DNA from: Verrucosispora sp. NA02020
GTDB taxonomy: Bacteria; Actinomycetota; Actinomycetes; Mycobacteriales; Micromonosporaceae
NCBI RefSeq assembly: GCF_013364215.1
Contig: NZ_CP054923.1
Span: forward strand, 2,604,001-2,668,000
Direction of reading: 5' to 3'
Length of the DNA stretch: 64,000 bases
Made by a program: the position numbers and the translations under genes
Notes under the pieces: model-generated
The model's database searches: none
Told to the model about the DNA's origin: nothing
The model's input: only the letters and a program-made list of their open reading frames with translations
Shown here: piece after piece, positions 38,994 to 47,180 of the stretch
How positions within the stretch are numbered: position 1 is the first letter of the stretch
Layout: the number at the start of each line of letters is the position of its first letter

Positions 38994-39022
38994 CTGACGG
39001 TGCTGCCTGCGTTGGTTAGGGT
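38994..39022 (+). promoter_or_regulatory. Promoter of the cobalamin riboswitch transcript
   Basis: CTGACG (38994-38999) and TAGGGT (39017-39022) are separated by 17 bp and fit a housekeeping sigma promoter. The predicted start, about 39029, places the riboswitch at the 5' end of the RNA. Confidence 0.5.
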
Positions 39023-39028
39023 GACCTC

Positions 39029-39178
39029 GCCGTGGTGCTCGGGAAGCCGGTGTGAAACCGGTGCGGCCCTCGCCACTGTGATCGGGATGCTGGAGGCCAC
39101 CGCAAGGTCACTGGGCGTATGCCTGGGAAGGCCGGCCACCGGCGCACCACCCGTCAGCCAGGAGACCGGCCACGGCAC
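39029..39178 (+). promoter_or_regulatory. Cobalamin (AdoCbl) riboswitch
   Basis: The conserved order of the B12 element is visible: GGGAAGCCGGTGTGAAACCGG (B12-box start, from 39041 on), GCGGCCCTCGCCACTGTGA, then GTATGCCTGGGAAGG and the closing box GTCAGCCAGGAGACCGG at about 39153-39169. It lies upstream of a substrate-binding lipoprotein gene whose start is at 39220. In bacteria this RNA lowers expression when adenosylcobalamin is plentiful. The 40 nt between the last box and the gene contain its ribosome binding site GGAAGGTGG, so control of translation is plausible. Confidence 0.92.
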
Positions 39179-39219
39179 CTGTACGACCCGTCCACGAGGT
39201 GCTGGAAGGTGGTCCCGCT

Positions 39220-40203
39220 ATGCGGTTCCCTGCGTCCTGGCGCGTTGCCGCGCCGCTCTCCGTCATGCTCGCCCTGGTCGGCGGATGCTCCGCGACCGGC
39301 CACAGTGAGCCGACTGCCACGGCCCCCGCCGCCGGGCCGGTCTCGGTGACCAACTGCGGCACACCGGTCACGGTCCCGAGCCCTCCGGCGCGGGTGGTGA
39401 CGATGAACCAGCCTGCCACCGAGATCATGTTGGCGCTCGGCCTGGAGGACCGCATGGCCGGCACCGCCTACCTCGACGACGAGGTGCTACCCGAGTACGC
39501 CGCCGCGTACGCGAAGGTGCCGGTGTTGGCCAAGGAGTACCCGTCGAAGGAGAAGTTGCTCGAACTGGAGCCCGACTTCGTCTACGCCTCCTTCGCGAGC
39601 GCGTTCGGCGACGAGGGGGCCGGTGACCGCGCCGACTGGCAGAAACTCGGCGTGGGCACGTACGTCTCCGCCGCCGGATGTCCGAAGGAGACGCGACCGG
39701 CGAAGCTGGCGATCGACGACGTGTTCACCGAGATCCGGGAGATCGCCACGATCTTCGGCGTCGCGGAGCGGGCCGAGACGCTGATCGCCGACCAGAAGCA
39801 GCGCATCGCGAACGTGTCGGCGGGCGCGAAGGGCACGCGGGTGCTCTGGTGGGACGGCGGCAACGACGCGCCCAGTGCCGGCGCCTGCTGTGGCGGCCCG
39901 GCGATGATCATGTCTGCGGCCGGGGTCACCAACGTCTTCGACGACCTGACCGGCAGTTGGGCCGACACCAACTGGGAGGCCGTCGTCGAGCGCAACCCCG
40001 ACGTCATCGTGCTCGTCGACGCGAGCTGGGACACCGCCGCCGACAAGCAGGCGTTCCTCGAGAAGCACGCGGCGCTCAGGGACCTGCCGGCCGTCAAGGG
40101 CAAGCGGTACGTCACCCTGGCCTTCTCCTCCACCGCGGCCGGGGTGCGGAACGTGCTCGCCGTGGAGGCGCTGGCCCGGGGCGTCGGCGGGGTGAGCAGC
40201 TGA
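39220..40203 (+). CDS. Corrinoid-type ABC transporter substrate-binding lipoprotein (BtuF-like; F420-0 family in some schemes)
   Basis: This 327-residue lipoprotein starts with ATG 39220 after GGAAGGTGG. The signal peptide ends in the lipobox LVGGC with Cys23. The mature part is a class III periplasmic-binding protein: PPARVVTMNQPATEIMLALGLEDRMAGTAY, then LLELEPDFVYASF, and VVERNPDVIVLVDAS. Such proteins bind cobalamin, siderophores or haem. Related actinobacterial three-gene cassettes have been labelled F420-0 transporters, but the B12 riboswitch and the downstream CbiX domain argue for a corrinoid or cobalt-related ligand. Confidence 0.8.
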   Translation: MRFPASWRVAAPLSVMLALVGGCSATGHSEPTATAPAAGPVSVTNCGTPVTVPSPPARVVTMNQPATEIMLALGLEDRMAGTAYLDDEVLPEYAAAYAKVPVLAKEYPSKEKLLELEPDFVYASFASAFGDEGAGDRADWQKLGVGTYVSAAGCPKETRPAKLAIDDVFTEIREIATIFGVAERAETLIADQKQRIANVSAGAKGTRVLWWDGGNDAPSAGACCGGPAMIMSAAGVTNVFDDLTGSWADTNWEAVVERNPDVIVLVDASWDTAADKQAFLEKHAALRDLPAVKGKRYVTLAFSSTAAGVRNVLAVEALARGVGGVSS

Positions 40204-41266
40204 CCACCGTCACCACCCGGCCGGCGCAGACTACGCCGGCGAAGCCGGTCCGAGCGGTGCGCATGGTGGCCGTGGTGGTCGTACTCGCGGGTGGCCTGGT
40301 GTTGTCGGTGGGCGCGGCCGTGACGGTGGGGCCCGCAGACCTGTCGCTGGGCACCGTGTGGCTGGTGATCACCGATCATCTCGGCCTGACGAGCGCCGAC
40401 GTGCCGCTGCTGCGCGACCACATCGTGTGGGAACTGCGGCTGCCGAGGGTGCTGGGCGCCGCCGTGGTCGGGGCCGGCCTCGCCGCCTGCGGGGCGGTCA
40501 TGCAGACCGTCACCCGCAATCCGCTCGCCGACCCGTACCTCCTGGGTGTCTCCTCGGGGGCGTCGCTGGGTGCCGTGGCCGTCCTGGTCCTGGGACTCGG
40601 CGCGGGTGCCGTGGCGCTCACCGGGGGCGCGTTCGTGGGGGCGCTCGCCGCGTTCGCCGTCGTGGTCGCCGCCGCCGGCCGGCGCGCGGTCCTGCGACCG
40701 ACCCGGGTGGTGCTGGCCGGCGTCGCCGTCGCGCAGCTCTGCGCCGCGCTGACGACGTTCGTGATCATCTGGGTGGCCCATCCGCATGCCACCCAGAGCA
40801 TCACCTTCTGGCTGTCCGGCTCGCTCGCCCGCGTCGACTGGACCGCACTGGCGTGGGCGACGCCGCTGCTCGCGGTGGGGTTCGCCGTGATCCTCCGGTT
40901 CGCCCGCGCGCTCAACGCGTTCGCGTTCGGCGAGGAGGCCGCCGCCGCCCTCGGCGTGGACGTCCGGCGTGTCCGGTGGCTGCTGCTGGTCACCACGGCG
41001 CTGCTGACCGCCGTGCTGGTCTCGATAAGCGGCGCGATCGGGTTCGTCGGCCTGATCCTGCCGCACGCCGTGCGGCGGTTCACCGGCCCCGACCACCGGC
41101 GGCTGCTGCCGGTCGTGGTCCTCGCCGGAGCGATCTTCCTGATCTGGGTGGACACCGCGGCCAGGACCCTGTTCGACCCCCGCGAGCTGCCGGTGGGCGT
41201 GCTGACCGCCCTGCTCGGGGTGCCCGCGTTCGTGCTACTGCTGCGCCGAGGGGACCGGAACACCTG

Positions 41267-41267
<1 letters not shown>
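40200..41267 (+). CDS. ABC transporter permease, BtuC/FecCD family
   Basis: This permease of about 355 residues has around ten membrane segments. FecCD marks are LRLPRVLGAAVVGAGLAACGAVMQTVTRNPLADPYLLGVSSGASLG and ALLTAVLVSISGAIGFVGLILPHAVRRFTGPDHRRLLP. No ATG, GTG or TTG lies at the expected start. A CTG at 40200 overlaps the preceding TGA (CTGA) and has GGGGTGA just before it; the first ATG is at 40263, directly before the first helix. The CTG start is preferred but not proven. It overlaps the ATPase gene by one base. Confidence 0.87.
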
Positions 41268-42024
<757 letters not shown>

Positions 42025-42028
<4 letters not shown>

Positions 42029-42723
42029 ACGTCCTGCTCGTCTCGCGCGGGGCGGCCCACCACGGCGGCCACGACGCGATCCACCGCCTCGCCGCAGCGG
42101 TCGCCGAGGCCGTGGGCGTACCGGTGCGGGCCTGTTTCCTCGACGGCGCCGAGCCCTCCCTGCACGTCGCCCTCGACGCCGTACCGGAGCATGACGAGGT
42201 CCTGCTCGTGGCCGTGCACCTGCCGCCCGACCGGTACCTCGACACCTGGCTCCGCCGCGCGGTGGCCCACTGGCGTACCACCCGGGACCGGCAGGTACGC
42301 GTGCTGCTCGCCCCGCCGTTGGCGACACAGCCCGCGCTGGTCACGGCAGTCAGCGACGCCGTCACCGGCGACCACACCACGCTCGACGGCAACCCCGGAC
42401 CGTTCCGCAGCCCCGCCTGGTCGCAGATCACCCGACACCGCCGACACGTGCTGGTGTGCCGTGGGCCGCGCTGCACCGCGTACGGCGCCAACCAGGTCGC
42501 CGCCACCCTCGGCGACCGCCTGAAGGCGAACGGCCTCGGCGACGACGACGTCCTGGTCACCTCGACCGGCTGCCTGTTCCCCTGCAACCTCGGGCCGCTC
42601 GTCGTCGTGCATCCCGACGACACCTGGTACGAACACGTCGACGCGGACCTCGCCGTCCTCATCGCCGACGTGCACCTGCGCGACGGCACACCGGTCGACG
42701 GCAGACGCCCACGCGACTCGTGA
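42025..42723 (+). CDS. CbiX-like chelatase domain fused to a [2Fe-2S] thioredoxin-like ferredoxin
   Basis: This 232-residue protein has two parts. Residues 1-130 look like a CbiX/SirB half (NVLLVSRGAAHHGGHDAIHRLAAAVAEAVGVPVRACFLDGAEPSLHVAL), a fold that inserts cobalt or iron into sirohydrochlorin. Residues 140-220 look like a thioredoxin-fold ferredoxin (VLVCRGPRCTAYGANQVAATLGDRL, then TSTGCLFPCNLGPLVVVHPDDTWYEHV) with cysteine spacing CxxxxC and CxxxC for a [2Fe-2S] cluster. It is the last gene of the riboswitch operon. The usual chelatase histidines are only partly visible (AAHHGGH), so metal insertion is inferred. Confidence 0.75.
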
Positions 42724-42817
42724 CCGCGAAGCCCGGTACGGTTATCGACGGTCGTCATGGCGTGGGCGTCGGCCCGGACGGAAGCGTCCTGGGGCGACGG
42801 GTCGGGAAGGAGCGGGT

Positions 42818-43558
42818 GTGGTGCGGCGCAGAGCCCTCGTGGTCCGAGGCGGATGGGCGGGTCACCGGCCGGTCGAGGCGACGGAGCTGTTCATCCCGTT
42901 CCTCGAACGCAACGGATACGAGGTACGGGTGGAGGAGTCGACGGAGGTCTACGCCGACGCCGCCGAACTGGCCGCCACCGACCTGATCGTGCAGTGCATG
43001 ACGATGTCGCAGATCACCGGGGAGCAGGTGGCGGGCCTGGCGGCGGCGGTCGTCGCCGGGACGGGTTTCACCGGCTGGCACGGCGGCATCGTCGACTCGT
43101 TCCGGGCCTCCTCGGACTACCTGCACCTGGTGGGCGGCCAGTTCGCCGTCCACCCCGGCGTCGAGCCGTGTGCCCGTGGCGGCGGAGAGCAGGACAGCTT
43201 CCTGCCCCACTCGGTCACGATCACCGACCTCGGCCGGAACCATCCGATCACCGCCGGGATCGAGGACTTCGACCTGGTCACCGAGCAGTACTGGGTGCTG
43301 CACGACGACTTGATCGACGTCCTGGCCACCACCACCCACCCGACTCGGGAGTGGCACCCGTGGCACCGGCCGGTCACCTCGCCGGCGATCTGGACCCGCA
43401 CCTGGGGAGCCGGGCGGATCGTCGTGACGACTCCGGGACACAGCCTCGACGTGCTGGAACACACGGCCGTCCGTACCGTCATCGAGAGGGGAATGCTGTG
43501 GGCGACCCGCACGGCGTCGGCATCGTCGGTCTCGGGGTCATCTCCCGCGCGTACCTGA
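42818..43558 (+). CDS. ThuA-domain protein
   Basis: This 246-residue protein is a ThuA/trehalose-utilisation family member with a class I glutamine-amidotransferase-like fold: ALVVRGGWAGHRPVEATELFIPFLERNGYEV, FTGWHGGIVDSFRASSDYLHLVGGQF, HPITAGIEDFDLVTEQYW and GRIVVTTPGHSLDVL. Family members occur beside sugar oxidoreductases, as here, but their reaction is not established. GTG 42818 (or GTG 42821) follows GGAAGGAG. Its last 61 bp overlap the start of the next gene. Confidence 0.88.
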   Translation: MVRRRALVVRGGWAGHRPVEATELFIPFLERNGYEVRVEESTEVYADAAELAATDLIVQCMTMSQITGEQVAGLAAAVVAGTGFTGWHGGIVDSFRASSDYLHLVGGQFAVHPGVEPCARGGGEQDSFLPHSVTITDLGRNHPITAGIEDFDLVTEQYWVLHDDLIDVLATTTHPTREWHPWHRPVTSPAIWTRTWGAGRIVVTTPGHSLDVLEHTAVRTVIERGMLWATRTASASSVSGSSPART

Positions 43559-44598
43559 GCACGCTCGCCCACCACCCCCGGGTCCGCGTCGTCGCGGTGG
43601 CCGACCTGGACGCGGCCCGGGCTTCCGCTGCCGCCGCGACCATTCCCGGCGCCGAGGCGGTGAGTGTCGAGCGGCTGCTCCACCACCCCGAGGTGGCGAC
43701 GGTGCTGAACCTGACGATCCCGGCGGCGCACGCCGAGATCTCGGGCGCGGCGATCGACGCCGGACGGAACGTCTACGTCGAGAAGCCGCTCACCGTCACG
43801 TTCCCGGAGGCCCGGTCGCTCATCGACCGGGCCTCGTCGGCGGGCGTCCGGGTCGGATGCGCGCCGGACACCGTCCTGGGCACCGGTACGCAGACCGCCC
43901 GGGCGGCGATCGACGGTGGACTGATCGGCCGCCCACTCTCCGCGTCGGCCGTCATGGTCACTCCGGGCCACGAGCGGTGGCACCCCGACCCCGACTTCTA
44001 CTACGCCCCGGGTGGAGGCCCGCTGCTGGACATGGGGCCGTACTACGTCTCGTCGCTGGTCCACCTGCTCGGGCCGGTGCGTGCGGTGATCGGGGCGGCG
44101 AGCCGGCTGCGGGATACCCGGACCGTCGGCTCGGGCCCCCGACTCGGGCAGCGGATCCCGGTCGAGGTGCCGACCCACGTCAGCGGCGTGCTGGAACACG
44201 CGGACGGCGCCCTGTCCACCCTCACCACCAGTTTCGACGGTGTCACCACGACGGCCGCGCCCATCGAGGTGCAGGGGGAGAGCGGCACCCTCGCCGTACC
44301 CGATCCGAACACCTTCGACGGCGAGGTCCGTCATGTCGCGCTCGACGGCCCCGGGTGGCGGGTCCTCGAACCGGGGGCCGGCTACGTCGCCGCCACCCGA
44401 GGGGTCGGCCTGATCGATCTCGTCGGGGCCGACGAGGCGCGTCCGCCCCGGGCCAGCGGCGAGGTGGCGCTGCACGTCCTCGACATCATGACCGCCCTGC
44501 TCCGGTCGGCCGCCGAGGGCCGACGGGTCGAGTTGACGACGACGGTGGCACGCCCCGCACCCGTCCCGTTGACCCCGGCGCAGGAGTGGTCCCGGTAG
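43498..44598 (+). CDS. Gfo/Idh/MocA-family oxidoreductase
   Basis: This 366-residue NAD(P)-dependent dehydrogenase has the N-terminal Rossmann motif VGIVGLGVISRAYLSTLAHHPRVRVVAVADLD and the catalytic-region EKPLTVTFPEARSLID, with the lysine that is typical of the family. The C-terminal half forms the beta-sheet domain (HPDPDFYYAPGGGPLLDMGPYYVSSLVHLLG). GTG 43498 has GAGAGGGG at good spacing and starts the protein just before the Rossmann strand. Paired with ThuA it probably acts on a sugar or inositol derivative. Confidence 0.88.
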   Translation: MGDPHGVGIVGLGVISRAYLSTLAHHPRVRVVAVADLDAARASAAAATIPGAEAVSVERLLHHPEVATVLNLTIPAAHAEISGAAIDAGRNVYVEKPLTVTFPEARSLIDRASSAGVRVGCAPDTVLGTGTQTARAAIDGGLIGRPLSASAVMVTPGHERWHPDPDFYYAPGGGPLLDMGPYYVSSLVHLLGPVRAVIGAASRLRDTRTVGSGPRLGQRIPVEVPTHVSGVLEHADGALSTLTTSFDGVTTTAAPIEVQGESGTLAVPDPNTFDGEVRHVALDGPGWRVLEPGAGYVAATRGVGLIDLVGADEARPPRASGEVALHVLDIMTALLRSAAEGRRVELTTTVARPAPVPLTPAQEWSR

Positions 44599-44711
44599 CC
44601 GGTCCTCGGCGCGGGCGACCGGCCTTGTGGAGCACGTGCTGAGCGCGTGAGCGGCGACCGTACCCGCAGCCCGTGCCGGTGGCTGCGCGGACGGGGCAGC
44701 GGCGCGAATTC

Positions 44712-44726
44712 CTACGATAGTCGTAG
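44712..44726. promoter_or_regulatory. Palindromic operator, BlaI-like
   Basis: CTACGA-TAG-TCGTAG is a perfect 6-bp inverted repeat 58 bp before the CPBP protease gene. Its shape and spacing resemble sites of BlaI/MecI-type repressors, though no such regulator lies in the window. Confidence 0.45.
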
Positions 44727-44784
44727 CCGGGGTTCATGCAGACGACAGACGATCCGGCGGGCGCGTCCGGACAGGCTGTAGCGC

Positions 44785-45807
44785 ATGACGATCACGCTTC
44801 CCGAGTCGGCGAGCCCCACTCCGGCGCCCGCTCCGGTCCCGTATCACCGGCTCGCCCGTACCGACCGGCACCGCTGGTGGCGGCCCCTGCTCGGCACCCT
44901 GCTGATCATGGTGGGGTTGCCGGTGGTGCTGATCGGCGGGTTCGGGGCCGCCAGCGCCGTGGTGTGGTTGCTGGACGGGCCGGAGGATTTCCTGGGCGGC
45001 GGCCCGGAGGTCGAGCTGGCCATCACCATGGTCACGCTGGGGCTGCTGATTCCGTTGACGCTGCTGGCCGCCCGCTGGGTGCAGCGTCGTCCGGCCGGGA
45101 CGGTGTCGTCGGTGGTGGGCCGGTTGCGGTGGCGGTGGCTGGCGACGTGCCTCCTGGTCGCCGTACCGGCGTTGGTGCTGCATCTCGGGGTGCTGAGTCT
45201 GCTGCCCGGTGGCGGCCAGGCGAGCGACTGGGCCGGGTGGGAGCGGGTCGCGGCCGGTCTGGCCGTCGTGGTGCTTCTGGTGCCGTTGCAGGCGGCGGGT
45301 GAGGAGTACCTGTTCCGGGGCTGGATGATCCAGGCGTTCGGGTCCTGGATCCGGTCGCCGTGGCCGGGGATCGCGGTGTCGTCGGTGCTGTTCGGCCTGG
45401 CCCACGGCTGGGGCACCGGCTGGGGCATGGCCGACCTGGTCTTCTTCGGCGCGGTGACGGCGGTCGTGACGATCCGCACCGGTGGGCTGGAGGCCGCCAT
45501 CGCGCTGCACGTGGTGAACAACGTGGCCGGGATCGGGCTGGCAGTCGTCACCGGCACGCTGGAGGCACAGCAGGCCGACGTGTCGGCGAGGGCTGCGATG
45601 ATCAGCATGTGCGTGACCGGACTCTACGGTGGTGTGGTGCTGTGGTTGGCCCGTCGCCGCCGCGTCGAGAACGGCACCGGCCACGGATCGGTCGGCAACG
45701 ACGACGCGTTCGACCTGGTCAGCATTCCGCTCTGGATCTTCGGTGCCTACCTCGCGGTGGTCACGGTCGCGCCGGACGTCGCGCCGGTGTCGTGCTGCGC
45801 GGCCTGA
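44785..45807 (+). CDS. CPBP-family intramembrane metalloprotease
   Basis: This 340-residue membrane protein has the three CPBP (Abi/CAAX protease-like) motifs: EEYLFRGWMIQAFGSW with the paired glutamates, FGLAHGWGTGWG with the first histidine, and ALHVVNN with the second. They lie between hydrophobic helices. Bacterial members cleave membrane substrates or serve in peptide immunity. ATG 44785 starts a Pro-rich cytoplasmic N-terminus. It is a single gene following a possible BlaI-like site. Confidence 0.88.
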   Translation: MTITLPESASPTPAPAPVPYHRLARTDRHRWWRPLLGTLLIMVGLPVVLIGGFGAASAVVWLLDGPEDFLGGGPEVELAITMVTLGLLIPLTLLAARWVQRRPAGTVSSVVGRLRWRWLATCLLVAVPALVLHLGVLSLLPGGGQASDWAGWERVAAGLAVVVLLVPLQAAGEEYLFRGWMIQAFGSWIRSPWPGIAVSSVLFGLAHGWGTGWGMADLVFFGAVTAVVTIRTGGLEAAIALHVVNNVAGIGLAVVTGTLEAQQADVSARAAMISMCVTGLYGGVVLWLARRRRVENGTGHGSVGNDDAFDLVSIPLWIFGAYLAVVTVAPDVAPVSCCAA

Positions 45808-45934
45808 TCTGCGGCCGGACGGGGGCGTGTGATGGGCGTGGTGGTGGCGGGGACGTCGTTTGCCGGTGTCGTGCTCGGGAAAGCGGGGTCTCCGGCGGCG
45901 AGCATCGTCGCCACTGGCGGATGGGACGTCGAGG

Positions 45935-47071
45935 ATGGGTGATCACGGGGTGTCGGCGCCGGAGTTCGAGGTGACCCCACCCCTGACCCTGGGGGTCGAG
46001 GAGGAGTTCCTGCTGCTGGACCCGGCGACCGGGGAGAGCCTGCCGGTGGCCGGGCAGGTGCGGGCCGCCCTGCCCGCCGATGCCCGTCGACAGAGCCGGC
46101 AGGAGTTCCGGCACAGCATGGTCGAGATGGTCACCCCGGTCTGCACCGAACTGAGCGAACTGCGGGAACACCTGCTGACGCTGCGCCGCGCCGCCGCCGA
46201 CGCCGCCCACGCCGCCGGAGCGAGCCTGGTCGCCCTCGGCGCCACCCCGGTGCGGGAGGAACACCGGTCCGTACCGGAGGAACCGCGCTACCACGCGATG
46301 TCCCGCCGATTCGGCCCGGTCGCGCACGATCCCGCCGTCTGCGGCTGTCACGTGCACGTGGGCCTGCCCGACCGGGAACTGGCCGTCCAGGTCGGCAACC
46401 ACCTACGGGTGTGGCTTCCGGTCATCCACGCCATCACGGTGAACTCGCCCCTGCACGACGGGTACGACACCGGGCACGCGAGCTGGCGTTCCATGCAACT
46501 GGAACGCTGGCCGAGCATCGGACCGACCCCCTACTTCGCCTCCGCCGCCGAGTACGACGCCACCGTCGCCGACCTCGTGGAAGCCGGGATCATGCTCGAT
46601 CCCACGATGGTCTACTGGTATGCCCGTCCCTCGGCGAACTACCCCACGATCGAGATCCGGGTCGGTGACGTCTGCCCGAGCGTCGACGACACCGTGCTGC
46701 ACGCGGCGCTGGTCCGTGCCCTGGTCACCACCATGGTCGACGACATCCGGCGTGGCACCCCCGCACCCCGGCTGCGCAGTTGCCTGGTCGCCGCCGCCCA
46801 CTGGCGGGCCGCCCACCACGGGCTCGACGGTGACCTCATCGACCTGCGGACCACCCGGCCCCGACCGGCCTGGGACCTGGTCGCCGACCTGCTGACCGTG
46901 GTCAGCCCGGCATTGGGCGTGCACGGCGACCTCGACTACGTGCGGCAGCAGCTCGACCGGCTCCGCCGCACCGGCACGGGCGCCGCCCGGCAGCGGCTCC
47001 TGCTCGGCGACACCGGCGGCGACATTCCCACGCTGCTGCACCACCTCGCCGTCCAGACCACCACCGGCTGA
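45935..47071 (+). CDS. Carboxylate-amine ligase, YbdK / GCS2 family
   Basis: This 378-residue member of the glutamate-cysteine ligase 2 family shows TLGVEEEFLLLDPATGESLPVAGQ near the start, VCGCHVHVGLPDRELAVQVGNHL near residue 135 and PTIEIRVGDVCPSVDDTVLHAAL near 240. These match the ATP-dependent ligases that join an amino group to a glutamate carboxylate. The true substrate is unclear for YbdK proteins; some have weak gamma-glutamylcysteine activity. ATG 45935 was used; GTG 45950 is also possible. It converges on the amidotransferase gene. Confidence 0.88.
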   Translation: MGDHGVSAPEFEVTPPLTLGVEEEFLLLDPATGESLPVAGQVRAALPADARRQSRQEFRHSMVEMVTPVCTELSELREHLLTLRRAAADAAHAAGASLVALGATPVREEHRSVPEEPRYHAMSRRFGPVAHDPAVCGCHVHVGLPDRELAVQVGNHLRVWLPVIHAITVNSPLHDGYDTGHASWRSMQLERWPSIGPTPYFASAAEYDATVADLVEAGIMLDPTMVYWYARPSANYPTIEIRVGDVCPSVDDTVLHAALVRALVTTMVDDIRRGTPAPRLRSCLVAAAHWRAAHHGLDGDLIDLRTTRPRPAWDLVADLLTVVSPALGVHGDLDYVRQQLDRLRRTGTGAARQRLLLGDTGGDIPTLLHHLAVQTTTG

Positions 47072-47094
47072 CCGGCTCCGGGCGCGCACGGCTG

Positions 47095-47116
47095 CCGTGC
47101 TCGGGCGCGTGCACGG
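47095..47116 (+). terminator. Hairpin after the YbdK-like gene
   Basis: CCGTGC (47095-47100) pairs with GCACGG (47111-47116) with a 10-nt loop, 23 bp after the stop. It is a modest stem without a T tract. Confidence 0.4.
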
Positions 47117-47146
47117 TGACCAACCGGCCCGCCCGTTCGCCGGAGC

Positions 47147-47167
47147 GGGTGGGGTGCCCCGCCACCC
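47147..47167 (-). terminator. Hairpin after the amidotransferase gene
   Basis: GGGTGG (47147-47152) pairs with CCACCC (47162-47167). It lies 13 bp beyond the minus-strand stop at 47181. Confidence 0.4.
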
Positions 47168-47180
47168 AGGGGGCGGTCGG

